A stretch of DNA of 64,000 nucleotides from Streptomyces sp. NBC_00425. Lineage in GTDB: Bacteria; Actinomycetota; Actinomycetes; Streptomycetales; Streptomycetaceae. Below, one piece after another: positions 1-7,686 of this stretch. The notes under the pieces are model-generated. The model saw nothing but the letters and a program-made list of their open reading frames with translations, made no database searches and was not told where the DNA came from. The stretch covers positions 7,564,001 to 7,628,000 of the forward strand of contig NZ_CP107928.1 in the NCBI RefSeq assembly GCF_036030735.1, read 5' to 3'. The first letter of the stretch is position 1. Each line of letters opens with the position of its first letter. The position numbers and the translations under genes were made by a program.

Positions 1-263
1 TAGAAGCCGAACCACAGCACCCCGGACACGACGATCCCGCGCCAGGCGGACCTCGGCGGCCACCCCGCGCGCCGGACGGCGCAGATGACCCCCAGCACCA
101 CCGCCCCGGAGAGCAGCCGGCCGAGCGCGAGCGCCCCGGGCGAGTAGGCGTCGCCCGCGCTGCGGATCGACACGAAGGCGGAGGCCCACAGCACGACGGT
201 CACGGTCGCCGCACCGGCGGCGAGCATCTCGGTACGGCGTTCGGCAGGCAGGGGGTTGGTCAT
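1..263 (-). CDS. EamA/DMT-family transporter, N-terminal part only
   Basis: The reading frame runs from an ATG at 263 to the window edge with no stop, so about 87 N-terminal residues are visible. It begins MTNPLPAERRTEM and continues into a hydrophobic helix with WASAFVSIRSAGDAYSPG, the typical first-helix signature of EamA (DMT) drug/metabolite exporters. A second helix and an Arg-rich loop follow. The gene lies 151 bp downstream of the ArsR-type gene on the same strand and may be co-transcribed with it. The substrate cannot be inferred; EamA members export amino acids, nucleobases or drugs. The rest of the gene lies outside the window. Confidence 0.85.
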   Translation of the reverse strand, partial: MTNPLPAERRTEMLAAGAATVTVVLWASAFVSIRSAGDAYSPGALALGRLLSGAVVLGVICAVRRAGWPPRSAWRGIVVSGVLWFGF

Positions 264-414
264 CACGGTCCTCAAGGCTAGGCGGGGGGACGGAGCGGGG
301 CTCGCGGATTTCGGACAGGGAGCCCCGCCTGGACGCTCATGCAGGTCGACGCGGGCGCGGGCGCAGCCGCGGACACGGGCCGGGCGCGGACGCCGACGGG
401 GCGCCGCCCTCGGC

Positions 415-1227
415 TCAGCGCAGGGCGCCGGGCTCGACGCCCAGCAGGTCGGCCAGCGCGCGCTCGCCGCGCGCCGTCACCTTCACGGCCCGCTCGGAGC
501 CGATGCGCACACACCACCCCGCGTCGAGGGCGTGCCGGCACAGCGCGGCGCCGGCCGCGCCCGCCAGATGCGGCCGCCGCTCGGTCCAGTCGAGGCAGGC
601 ACGGGCGAGCGGTCTTCGGGTGGCGAGGTCGAGGACGATGCCGCAGTCCTCGAACCACCGCACCCCCGCCGTGGTCAGTGCGAAGCCGGTGCCCCGCTCG
701 CCGGGGGCGGGGTCGCCGCCCGTTTCGGCGGACGCGGACGTCCTGGGGCGCCCGGCCGCCGAGGGAGGCGCGGGCGCCGGGGCGAGCAGGCGGCGGGCGG
801 TGAGGGCGTCCGTCACGGCGATGCCGAGCCGGCCGGCGAGATGGTCGTAGCAGGTGCGGCCCCGGGCCATCGCCGAACCGGCGCTCGCGGCGCGCAGGCC
901 GTGCGGGCGGTGGGCCGGGTCCGGGGTCACCTGGGCGGCCAGGTCCTCCAGGAGTTGGGCGACCCGGGTGCCGGCGAGCCGCACGTACCGGTGCCGCCCC
1001 TGCCTCTCCTCCGCCAGCAGGCCGCCCGCGACCAGCTTGCCCAGGTGCTCGCTCAGTGTGGACGCGGCCACGCCGGCGTGCCGGGCGAGTTCGCCGGCGG
1101 TCCACGCCCGCCCGTCGAGCAGGGCCAGCAGGCAGGCGGCCCGGGTCTCGTCGGCGACGAGACCCGCGAGTGCGGCCAGCCCCGCCGCCCGGGGGTCCTT
1201 GCGGCTGCCGGTGTCCGTGACGCTCAT
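415..1227 (-). CDS. ArsR-family winged-helix transcriptional regulator
   Basis: This is a 270-residue protein with an N-terminal winged helix (about residues 15-95). The recognition-helix region reads AGVAASTLSEHLGKL and the wing reads RQGRHRYVRLAG, as in ArsR/SmtB-fold repressors. The C-terminal half contains a second globular region typical of the longer Streptomyces ArsR-like regulators (often about 250 aa, against about 110 aa for metal sensors). No CXC metal site is visible in the recognition helix, so a metal effector is not supported. It sits directly upstream of the EamA transporter gene, which makes that exporter the likely target. The ligand is unknown. Confidence 0.85.
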   Translation of the reverse strand: MSVTDTGSRKDPRAAGLAALAGLVADETRAACLLALLDGRAWTAGELARHAGVAASTLSEHLGKLVAGGLLAEERQGRHRYVRLAGTRVAQLLEDLAAQVTPDPAHRPHGLRAASAGSAMARGRTCYDHLAGRLGIAVTDALTARRLLAPAPAPPSAAGRPRTSASAETGGDPAPGERGTGFALTTAGVRWFEDCGIVLDLATRRPLARACLDWTERRPHLAGAAGAALCRHALDAGWCVRIGSERAVKVTARGERALADLLGVEPGALR

Positions 1228-1273
1228 GCCGTCCAGGATGCGCGACGCACACTTCGGCCGGCGCCGAACCGTG

Positions 1274-1909
1274 TCAGGGCAGCTGTGCGAACTGCCGCGC
1301 GAGGCCGTCCAGGAGTGCCGTGAGCCCGGTCTCGAAGGCCCGCTCGTCGATCTTCTCCTGCTGCTCGGCGAGCAGATGGGCCTGCCCCAGGTGCGGGTAG
1401 TCGGCGGGGTCGTAGGCGCTCACGTCGTCGACGAAACCGCCGGCGAACGAGCCGAGCGCGGAGCCCATGATGAAGTACCGCATCAGCGCGCCGATGCTGG
1501 TGGCCTGGGCGGCGGGCCAGCCCGCGCGGACCATCGCCCCGTACACCGCGTCGGCGAGCCGCAGTCCGGCCGGGCGTCGGCCGGGTCCCTGGGCGAGCAC
1601 GGGGACGATGTTCGGATGGTCGCGCAGGGCCGCCCGGTAGGAGACCGCCCAGTCGTGGAGCGCGGTCCGCCACTCCCGGCCGGCGTCCTCGAACATCGAC
1701 AGGTCGACCTGGGCGCTCACCGAGTCGGCGACGGCTTCGAGGATCTCGTCCTTGGTGCGGAAGTGGTTGTACAGGGAGGGTCCGCTCACCCCCAGTTCGG
1801 CGGCGAGCCGACGCGTGGAGACGGCCGCGAGGCCCTCCGCGTCCACGAGCGTCCGTGCGGTCTCGACGATCCGGTCGGTGCTGAGGAGGGGCTTGCGCGG
1901 TCGGGCCAT
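1274..1909 (-). CDS. TetR-family repressor, divergent from an acyl-CoA dehydrogenase
   Basis: The N-terminal helix-turn-helix occupies about residues 10-55 (RIVETARTLVDAEGLAAVST followed by RRLAAELGVSGPSLYNHF). The remaining roughly 150 residues form an all-helical ligand and dimer domain of the TetR_C type. I start at the ATG at 1909 (MARPRKPLL); an in-frame ATG at 1918 would add MCA. The gene is divergent from the acyl-CoA dehydrogenase at 1988, and a near-perfect palindrome lies between them. Autorepression and control of the dehydrogenase are therefore the likely roles. An acyl-CoA or fatty-acid-like effector is inferred from context only. Confidence 0.88.
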   Translation of the reverse strand: MARPRKPLLSTDRIVETARTLVDAEGLAAVSTRRLAAELGVSGPSLYNHFRTKDEILEAVADSVSAQVDLSMFEDAGREWRTALHDWAVSYRAALRDHPNIVPVLAQGPGRRPAGLRLADAVYGAMVRAGWPAAQATSIGALMRYFIMGSALGSFAGGFVDDVSAYDPADYPHLGQAHLLAEQQEKIDERAFETGLTALLDGLARQFAQLP

Positions 1910-1936
1910 GGCGCACATAGTAGGGCTGCACGCCGT

Positions 1937-1955
1937 AAACTAGCAGTGCTAATTT
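1937..1955. promoter_or_regulatory. Palindromic operator between TetR gene and acyl-CoA dehydrogenase
   Basis: The sequence aaactagca-g-tgctaattt is an inverted repeat with 9-bp arms and one mismatched pair. The core TAGCA-G-TGCTA is perfect and one further flanking pair (1936/1956) also matches. It lies 28 bp before the TetR start and 33 bp before the dehydrogenase start, so a single bound dimer could repress both promoters. It is unusually A/T-rich for this genome. Confidence 0.7.
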
Positions 1956-1987
1956 AAAGTCCGACTTCCCTTCAGTGAGGTGATCTC

Positions 1988-3142
1988 GTGGTGAACCTGG
2001 GGCTCAGCGAGGAGCAGACGGCCGTCCGGCGGCTCGCCAGGGAGTTCGTGGACCGCGAGATCGCCCCGCACGTCGTCGCCTGGGACCGCGCCGAGGAGGT
2101 CGACCGGTCCGTCGTGAAGAAGCTGGGAGAGGTGGGCTTCCTCGGGCTGACCGTCGACGAGGAGTACGGCGGCTCCGGCGGCGATCACCTCGCCTACTGC
2201 CTGGTCACCGAGGAACTGGGCCGCGGGGACTCGTCGGTGCGCGGCATCGTGTCCGTCTCCCTCGGCCTCGTCGCCAAGTCGGTCGCGGCCTGGGGGAGCG
2301 AGGAGCAGAAGCGCCGCTGGCTGCCCGGGCTGACGTCGGGCGCGTACGTCGGCTGCTTCGGCCTCACCGAACCCGGCACCGGCTCGGACGCCGGCAACCT
2401 CACCACCCGCGCGGTCCGCGACGGCGACTCGTACGTGATCAACGGCGCCAAGACGTTCATCACCAACGGCACCTGGGCCGACGTCGTCCTGCTCTTCGCC
2501 CGCTCGACCGACGCACCGGGACACAAGGGCGTCTCCGCGTTCCTCGTTCCCACGGACACCCCCGGTCTCGGCCGCCGCACCATTCACGGCAAGCTCGGTC
2601 TGCGCGGCCAGGCGACCGCCGAGCTGGTCCTCGAGGACGTCCGGGTGCCCGCCTCCGCCATGTTGGCGCCCGAGGGCAAGGGTTTCTCCGTCGCGATGTC
2701 GGCGCTGGCCAAGGGGCGGATGTCGGTGGCGGCGGGCTGCGTCGGCATCGCTCAGGCCGCCCTGGACGCGGCGGTGCGGTACGCCGGCGAGCGCGAGCAG
2801 TTCGGCAGGAGCATCGCCCACCATCAGCTCGTCCAGGAGCTGATCAGCGACATCGCGGTCGACGTGGACGCGGCCCGGCTGCTGACCTGGCGGGTCGCCG
2901 ACCTGATCGACCGGGGCCTGCCCTTCGCGACCGAGTCCTCCAAGGCCAAGCTCTTCGCCTCGGAGGCCGCCGTACGCGCCGCCAACAACGCCCTGCAGGT
3001 CTTCGGCGGCTACGGCTACATCGACGAGTACCCGGCCGGCAAACTGCTGCGCGACGCCCGCGTGATGACGCTCTACGAGGGCACGAGCCAGATACAGAAA
3101 CTGCTCATCGGGCGGGCCCTGACAGGCGTCTCGGCGTTCTGA
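1988..3142 (+). CDS. Acyl-CoA dehydrogenase
   Basis: This 384-residue FAD flavoenzyme oxidises an acyl-CoA to its trans-2-enoyl-CoA and passes electrons to ETF. The family order is intact: helical N-domain (AYCLVTEELGRGDSS), FAD/substrate loop CFGLTEPGTGSDAGN, beta-domain with GKLGLRGQATAELVL, and C-terminal QVFGGYGYIDEYPAGKLLRD followed by LYEGTSQIQ. The catalytic base Glu is in LYEGT (about residue 364). The start is GTG 1988 (GTG 1991 is possible) with GAGGTG upstream. The protein has the length and motifs of short/medium-chain enzymes, but the chain length cannot be set from sequence alone. It is divergent from, and probably repressed by, the TetR protein upstream. Confidence 0.93.
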   Translation: MVNLGLSEEQTAVRRLAREFVDREIAPHVVAWDRAEEVDRSVVKKLGEVGFLGLTVDEEYGGSGGDHLAYCLVTEELGRGDSSVRGIVSVSLGLVAKSVAAWGSEEQKRRWLPGLTSGAYVGCFGLTEPGTGSDAGNLTTRAVRDGDSYVINGAKTFITNGTWADVVLLFARSTDAPGHKGVSAFLVPTDTPGLGRRTIHGKLGLRGQATAELVLEDVRVPASAMLAPEGKGFSVAMSALAKGRMSVAAGCVGIAQAALDAAVRYAGEREQFGRSIAHHQLVQELISDIAVDVDAARLLTWRVADLIDRGLPFATESSKAKLFASEAAVRAANNALQVFGGYGYIDEYPAGKLLRDARVMTLYEGTSQIQKLLIGRALTGVSAF

Positions 3143-3201
3143 GTACGACCTGAGTACGCGGACGGATGCGGCGCGGTCCCTCCCGCGGCCAAGCTGTCGC
3201 C

Positions 3202-3444
3202 ATGAGTGAGACACCGGTCAAGCAGAACACCGCCGCCTTCTACGGCCAGGCGGTCGCGTCCTTCGCCGTGGCCATGGCGGCGACCGCCGTCGGCATCTTC
3301 AAGCTGAACGCCGACGCCTGGGTGCGCGCCTTCCTCGCGATCGCCGTTCTCTACCTCGTCACGTCGGCCTTCACCCTGGCCAAGGTGATCCGGGACAAGC
3401 AGGACGCCGCGGCCCGGGTGTACAGCCCCTTCGAGAAGCTCTGA
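3202..3444 (+). CDS. YiaA/YiaB-family small inner-membrane protein
   Basis: This 80-residue protein has two hydrophobic helices (about residues 13-33 and 41-60) in the yiaA/B arrangement: FYGQAVASFAVAMAATAVGI, then WVRAFLAIAVLYLVTSAFTL, then a charged C-terminal tail. The start is the ATG at 3202 (MSETPVKQN); an upstream in-frame ATG at 3166 gives an Arg-rich extension without membrane character. It lies 59 bp after the acyl-CoA dehydrogenase on the same strand and could be read through from it. The biochemical function of the family is not known. Confidence 0.8.
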   Translation: MSETPVKQNTAAFYGQAVASFAVAMAATAVGIFKLNADAWVRAFLAIAVLYLVTSAFTLAKVIRDKQDAAARVYSPFEKL

Positions 3445-3454
3445 GCGGGCACTC

Positions 3455-3468
3455 TAAGCGAGCGCTCA
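3455..3468. promoter_or_regulatory. TetR-type palindrome upstream of the 3516 regulator
   Basis: TAAGCG-AG-CGCTCA is an inverted repeat with 6-bp arms and one mismatched pair, 47 bp before the TetR start. It matches the site at 4684-4699 in front of the divergent MaoC gene (consensus TRAGCR-NN-YGCTYA), which suggests that the same regulator binds both. Confidence 0.6.
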
Positions 3469-3515
3469 CCTTCGGCGGTATGGTGTAGCCCCTGTACCGA
3501 GAGAGGCGACGAGCG

Positions 3516-4181
3516 ATGACTACGGCGGAGGAGACGTCCGGCGGCGAGATCGAGCCGTGGGACGAGGTCACCCCTGACGCGGCCCGGCGACTCCTCGTCG
3601 CCGCCGTGGAGGCCTTCGCCGAGCGCGGCTACCACGCGACGACGACCCGGGACATCGCGGGCCGCGCGGGCATGAGCCCGGCCGCCCTCTACATCCACTA
3701 CAAGACCAAGGAAGAGCTGCTGCACCGCATCAGCCGGATCGGTCACGACCGTGCGCTGGACATCCTGCGCACCGCGGCCGCCGGCGAGGGCAGCGCCACC
3801 GAGCGTCTCGCGGACGCCGTCGGCTCCTTCGTCCGCTGGCACGCCGGACGGCGCACCACGGCCCGGGTCGTGCAGTACGAGCTGGACGCCCTCGGCCCGG
3901 ACGCCCGCGCGGAGATCCTCGGCCTGCGCCGCAAGGTCGACGCCGAGGTCCGCGGGATCATCGAGGACGGCGTGGCGAGCGGCGAGTTCGCCGTGCCCGA
4001 CGTGCGCGGCACCACCCTCGCCGTGCTGTCCCTCTGCATCGACGTGGCCCGCTGGTTCAACGTCGGCGGGCCGCGCACCCCCGACGAGGTCGGCGAGCTG
4101 TACGCCGACCTCGTGCTGCGGATGGTGGGCGCGGCGAACCAGCCGCGCCGGCGCTCCGCGGACGACCTGCCTCAGAGGTAG
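3516..4181 (+). CDS. TetR/AcrR-family regulator next to a MaoC hydratase
   Basis: This 221-residue protein has an N-terminal TetR helix-turn-helix at about residues 25-72 (RDIAGRAGMSPAALYIHYKT). The C-terminal domain resembles the KstR2-like group used by lipid and steroid catabolic repressors. An acidic stretch of about 20 residues precedes the helix-turn-helix. Its 3' end overlaps the convergent MaoC gene by 10 bp. A palindrome before its own start and a matching one before MaoC suggest that it represses both. The effector is probably a CoA thioester by family analogy, which is an inference. Confidence 0.88.
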   Translation: MTTAEETSGGEIEPWDEVTPDAARRLLVAAVEAFAERGYHATTTRDIAGRAGMSPAALYIHYKTKEELLHRISRIGHDRALDILRTAAAGEGSATERLADAVGSFVRWHAGRRTTARVVQYELDALGPDARAEILGLRRKVDAEVRGIIEDGVASGEFAVPDVRGTTLAVLSLCIDVARWFNVGGPRTPDEVGELYADLVLRMVGAANQPRRRSADDLPQR

Positions 4182-4633
4182 TAGCGGGACACCGACTCCG
4201 CCACGCACACGGGCTTGTCGCCGCCGTCGCGCTCCACGGTGAACGCCACGCTGACCTGCACCCCGCCGGTGACGTCCTCGACGCCGGTGATCGTCGCGGT
4301 GGCGCGCACCCGGGAGCCGACGGGCACCGGGGCGGGGAAACGCACCTTGTTCGTCCCGTAGTTGACGCCCATCTTCACGTTCTCGACCGTGATCAGCTGC
4401 GGGCCGAAGAGCGGCAGCAGGGAGAGGGTGAGGTAGCCGTGCGCGATGGTCGTGCCGAACGGTCCGGCGGCGGCCTTCTCCGGGTCCACGTGGATCCACT
4501 GGTGGTCGCCGGTGGCCTCCGCGAAGAGGTCGATCCGCTTCTGGTCCACCTCCAGCCAGTCGGTGTACCCCAGCTGCTCGCCCACCGCCGCCCTCAGCTC
4601 GTCGGCGGACGTGAAGATCCTCGGCTCTGCCAT
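4172..4633 (-). CDS. MaoC-like (R)-specific enoyl-CoA hydratase
   Basis: This 153-residue single hot-dog domain hydrates trans-2-enoyl-CoA to (R)-3-hydroxyacyl-CoA or runs the reverse reaction. The hydratase-2 signature is present: [17 protein letters not shown] with the catalytic Asp and His near residues 42-47, and [16 protein letters not shown] after it. The length is typical of monofunctional MaoC/NodN proteins. The gene is convergent with, and overlaps by 10 bp, the TetR gene at 3516. It has its own palindromic operator at 4684-4699. With the acyl-CoA dehydrogenase at 1988 it could supply two consecutive beta-oxidation steps, but the operators differ. Confidence 0.9.
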   Translation of the reverse strand: MAEPRIFTSADELRAAVGEQLGYTDWLEVDQKRIDLFAEATGDHQWIHVDPEKAAAGPFGTTIAHGYLTLSLLPLFGPQLITVENVKMGVNYGTNKVRFPAPVPVGSRVRATATITGVEDVTGGVQVSVAFTVERDGGDKPVCVAESVSRYYL

Positions 4634-4683
4634 GTCTGCGGCCCTCTCGCGTCACTGGATGCCCATGTCACCGTGCCATGGGT

Positions 4684-4699
4684 CTAAGCAACTGCTTAG
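4684..4699. promoter_or_regulatory. Perfect 16-bp palindrome upstream of MaoC gene
   Basis: CTAAGCA-AC-TGCTTAG is a perfect 7-2-7 inverted repeat, 51 bp upstream of the MaoC start and 66 bp upstream of soxR. Together with the 3455-3468 site it defines a shared half-site, TAAGCR. The TetR protein at 3516-4181 is the likely ligand. Confidence 0.7.
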
Positions 4700-4764
4700 C
4701 ATGGTCGGGTGGAGGGTCGATGTCAACGGACCTCGGGCCGACCGGGGTGGGTAGGGTTCGAGGG

Positions 4765-5253
4765 GTGCCCCAGATTCCCGAGAAGATCCACGAGCTCACG
4801 GTGGGACAGCTCGCCGCCCGCAGCGGCGCCGCCGTCTCCGCGCTGCACTTCTACGAGTCCAAGGGTCTGATCAGCAGTCGCCGCACCTCGGGCAACCAGC
4901 GCCGCTACCACCGCGACACGCTGCGCCGCGTCGCCTTCGTCCGCGCCGCGCAGCGGGTCGGCATCCCCCTGGCCACGATCCGTGAGGCCCTTGCCGGACT
5001 CCCGGAGGAGCGCACCCCGACCCGTGAGGACTGGGCCGGCCTGTCGCAGGCGTGGCGCGCGGAGCTGGACGAGCGGATCAGGCAGCTCAACCGGCTCCGC
5101 GACCACCTGACCGACTGCATCGGCTGCGGCTGTCTGTCGCTTGCCACCTGCGTCCTGTCCAACCCGGACGACGTCCTCGGCGGACGGTTGTCCGGCTCGC
5201 GCCTGCTCGCCGAACGACGAGAAGGCGAAGACAGGGCCACGGGACAGGGCTGA
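4765..5253 (+). CDS. soxR: SoxR redox-sensing MerR-family activator
   Basis: This 162-residue MerR-type protein senses redox-cycling compounds through a [2Fe-2S] cluster. It has the winged helix ([19 protein letters not shown]), the dimerisation helix, and the cluster motif [12 protein letters not shown]. The four cysteines fall at residues 118, 121, 123 and 129, spaced as in E. coli SoxR (119, 122, 124, 130). I choose GTG 4765 ([14 protein letters not shown]), which gives the N-terminus I recall for Streptomyces SoxR; an ATG at 4720 is in frame. In Streptomyces SoxR responds to endogenous redox-active metabolites rather than controlling soxS. I found no CCTCAAG-type SoxR box in the window, so its targets lie elsewhere. 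Confidence 0.93.
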   Translation: MPQIPEKIHELTVGQLAARSGAAVSALHFYESKGLISSRRTSGNQRRYHRDTLRRVAFVRAAQRVGIPLATIREALAGLPEERTPTREDWAGLSQAWRAELDERIRQLNRLRDHLTDCIGCGCLSLATCVLSNPDDVLGGRLSGSRLLAERREGEDRATGQG

Positions 5254-5299
5254 GCCCCCGGCAACCCGCCCCCACCCGGGCCGCCCGGCGGCCCGGGCC

Positions 5300-5384
5300 G
5301 ACCCAGCTCGCAGCGCCGCCGACCCAGCTCGCAGCGCCGCCGACCCAGCTCGCAGCGCCGCCGACCCAGCCCGCAGCGACCGCC
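5300..5384. repeat. 21-bp tandem repeat, three exact copies plus one diverged
   Basis: Three identical copies of a 21-bp unit (starting gacccagctcgcag) run from 5300 to 5362. A fourth, diverged copy extends to about 5384. The array lies between the convergent 3' ends of soxR and the RNA ligase gene. It has no stem or coding signature. The 214-bp spacer holds nothing else that I recognise. Confidence 0.85.
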
Positions 5385-5466
5385 GTCCCGGGCCGCAGCG
5401 CCGCCGCCCCCAACCCGAACACTCCGCGGCCCCCGTCGTCCGCAGGGCGCCCCCGTCCGTCCTCGG

Positions 5467-6534
5467 CTACTCGTACTCGGTGCCGCCCTTCCGCGTCAGG
5501 TAGGCGCCGCTCACCGCCTTGGCGATGGCCCGGCCTCCGGTCACCGGGCTGTACCGCTCGACGGCCGGGCGGATCACCACGCCCTCGCGCAGATGCAGCT
5601 CGCGTCCCGAGACCGTCTCGCGGCCGGAGGCGATCTCCAGCACCCGCGCGCTGTCGTACGGCCCCTCGAACAGGCGTGGCACCAGCGGCAGTTCACCGCC
5701 CAGCAGCTGCTCCGCGTCCAGCCATCGGACGGCGCCGTCGATCTCCGCGCTCACGTCGAACACGGCGTAGCCGAGGGTTTCGCGCCGGCCGTCCGCGCCG
5801 TACGTCAGGTCCTGCACGCCCGCGCCGTACACCTCGCCGAAGATGCCGACCCGGCGTGCGCCCAGCCGCTCGGCGAGCCGGGCGGCCGCCTCGGGGACGC
5901 CGTGCCCGCGTACGGCACGCCAGTACAGGTTGCGCGGGTCCTCCGCGAGGGCGAGGGACTTGGCGCCGAAGCCCTTCGAGGAGACGTGCACGCGCTCCTC
6001 GCCGGCGACATACGTCAGCAGGCAGGCCGATCCGTGCAGCTTCTCGGTCAGCACCACCGGCTCGCCCGGTTCGAAGATGCCGGGATAGCGCTGGATGTTC
6101 TCGATGTCGACCCACGGCAGCAGATCCGGGGCCGCTTCGACGTCCCCGCTCATGGTCGGCGGGATCGGCGGCACCCACTTGACGATGCCGAGCCGCTCCG
6201 CGAAGTCGACGCCGTCCGCCGCGGCCCGCGCCAGATCGACGTCGGCCAGCGCCTTCGGCCGGCACACGATGCCCTGCGACAGCTCGCCCCGCAGCCGCAC
6301 CGCCTTCACCCGGTCCGACCTGCTGCCCGCCAGCCGCCCGGTCAGCCCCAGCTCCTCGACCAGATCGAGGGGGAGCACCGACTGCTCCGGGATGTAGAGC
6401 GCGGCGTCCCCGGTGCGATAGGCCCCCTTGGCGACGACGGCCCGGTACAGGCCGACCTGGGCCAGTTCGAGGGCGTCGGCGTCGGGGTGTTCGTGGACGG
6501 TCAGCACTTCGGCGGTGACGCGCAGCGTCGACAT
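5467..6534 (-). CDS. RNA ligase (ATP), DRB0094 family
   Basis: This 355-residue protein is in the covalent nucleotidyltransferase superfamily. The adenylated lysine lies in motif I, LTEKLHGSACL, at about residue 166. Later family features include GIFGEVYGAGVQDLTYG (motif III-like) and a C-terminal HLREGVVIRP (motif IV). An N-terminal OB-like module precedes it, which is the DRB0094-type layout. These enzymes seal nicked RNA or RNA on a DNA template; the bacterial role is thought to be RNA repair. The ATG at 6534 is preceded by AAGGAG, and an extended upstream frame is unsupported. A perfect inverted repeat sits in its leader. The neighbouring zinc-ribbon gene is 342 bp upstream on the same strand. 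Confidence 0.88.
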   Translation of the reverse strand: MSTLRVTAEVLTVHEHPDADALELAQVGLYRAVVAKGAYRTGDAALYIPEQSVLPLDLVEELGLTGRLAGSRSDRVKAVRLRGELSQGIVCRPKALADVDLARAAADGVDFAERLGIVKWVPPIPPTMSGDVEAAPDLLPWVDIENIQRYPGIFEPGEPVVLTEKLHGSACLLTYVAGEERVHVSSKGFGAKSLALAEDPRNLYWRAVRGHGVPEAAARLAERLGARRVGIFGEVYGAGVQDLTYGADGRRETLGYAVFDVSAEIDGAVRWLDAEQLLGGELPLVPRLFEGPYDSARVLEIASGRETVSGRELHLREGVVIRPAVERYSPVTGGRAIAKAVSGAYLTRKGGTEYE

Positions 6535-6567
6535 CAGGGGCTCCTTCAAGTCCTCTGGCGGGTGGCT

Positions 6568-6592
6568 CAGTTGGGTTTCATCCCCCCAACTG
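6568..6592 (-). promoter_or_regulatory. Inverted repeat in the leader of the RNA ligase gene
   Basis: CAGTTGGG and CCCAACTG form perfect 8-bp arms around a 9-bp loop, 34 bp before the ligase ATG. It could be a leader hairpin or an operator. No known RNA family was recognised. Confidence 0.5.
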
Positions 6593-6660
6593 TCCCCGCC
6601 GGAAAAACGGTGGAGCGACCCTATTGGCGCCTGGTACCTTCCGGGCCCCGCGTCCGGCCC

Positions 6661-6732
6661 GCGACGTGTCCACCCGTTCGCGACATGCCTCCCCTTCGGG
6701 ACACGTCCACCCCTTCGGGACGTGTCCGGCCG
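6661..6732. repeat. 18-19 bp tandem repeat, four units, with nested dyads
   Basis: Four units start at 6661, 6680, 6698 and 6717, with consensus GSGACRYGTCCACCCSTTC. Units 3 and 4 contain GGACACGTCC and its reverse complement GGACGTGTCC, so the array also contains inverted repeats. It lies in the 341-bp spacer between the RNA ligase start and the 3' end of the zinc-ribbon gene. The remainder of the spacer is the ligase leader and GC-rich sequence with nothing else recognised. Confidence 0.75.
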
Positions 6733-6875
6733 GGCGGGGCGTGCGTGCGGAACTGGTGCGTCCGCCACCGACCGGGCGTCGTCCGGCCGGGGTTCCGGCC
6801 GGGCCCGGTGTGAAACAGGGGTGCGGCATCCCCGGCGCACCCCCGCCGTCCTCGCGGCCCGGCGCCGGGCCGACG

Positions 6876-7478
6876 TCAGGCCGACACCAGCAGCCGTCCT
6901 CGCCGGGCGTGCGCCAGCGCCTCGGGCGTGAGCACGGGGCGCGGGACGAGGATCCCGCAGTCCGCGCAGACCGGTCCCGCCGACGGTTCGTGGTCCAGTT
7001 CGTACTTCCAGGGCAGCCGTTCGCCGCCGCACACCGGGCATCCGGAGCCCGGTGTGCGCTCCAGCGCGGCGATCAGTTTGCGCAGCACGTCGGCCAGCGG
7101 CTCACGGGGGTGGAGCCGCGGGTCGTCGCACCAGGCGACGCCGAACCCGCCCCAGGTCAGGCGGTGCCAGTCGTCCACGCTCCCGGGCCGGCGCAGTCCG
7201 TCGTGCTTCTCCTTCTTGCGGCGTTCGGCGAACTCCCCCTCATAGGTCAGCCACACCGCCCGCGCCGCCTCCAGCTCGTCCAGCGCGGCCACGAGCCGCG
7301 CCGGGTCGGGGGAGCGGTCCTCCGGACCGAATCCGGCCCGGGAGCACAGATGGTCCCAGGTCGCCCGGTGCCCGTAGGGGGCGAACCGCTCAAGGCATTT
7401 GCGCAGCGAATACCGCCGCAGCGCCAGATCGCACCGCGGGTCTCGCACCTGTCTCGCCAGACTCCGGAAACCGGCCAT
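6876..7478 (-). CDS. Hypothetical protein with C-terminal zinc ribbon
   Basis: This 200-residue protein is of no family that I can name. The N-terminal three quarters are helical and Arg/Leu-rich (FRSLARQVRDPRCDLALRRY). The C-terminal part has two CxxC knuckles, CPVCGGERLPW and CADCGILVP, about 23 residues apart, consistent with a structural zinc ribbon. Nothing suggests secretion or membrane insertion. It is on the same strand as the RNA ligase but separated by a repeat-bearing spacer. A nucleic-acid-linked role is possible from the ribbon and the neighbour but is not shown. Confidence 0.65.
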   Translation of the reverse strand: MAGFRSLARQVRDPRCDLALRRYSLRKCLERFAPYGHRATWDHLCSRAGFGPEDRSPDPARLVAALDELEAARAVWLTYEGEFAERRKKEKHDGLRRPGSVDDWHRLTWGGFGVAWCDDPRLHPREPLADVLRKLIAALERTPGSGCPVCGGERLPWKYELDHEPSAGPVCADCGILVPRPVLTPEALAHARRGRLLVSA

Positions 7479-7686
7479 CGCCTTGCACCTCCGTCACATC
7501 TGCACCTGAACTTCGGTCACTTCGGCGTCGTCGCACGGACGTCGTCGAATAGACGTATCGACAAGCGATTCGGCTCCATCCGATGTCCGACGACCTCCAC
7601 AAGCCGAAAACTTGACGCATGTTCATCTTCAATCCCGGGGATACCGGCGGTAACCTTTCGGCCACCCCCGTCGCTAGGAGCAGCCG

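Noticed and set aside
4600..5300. SoxR box and soxS-like target next to soxR
   Set aside because: The palindromes found are of the TetR type and no CCTCAAG-type SoxR box is seen.
5300..5384. Possible CRISPR array
   Set aside because: Units are contiguous 21-bp repeats without spacers, and there are no cas genes in the window.
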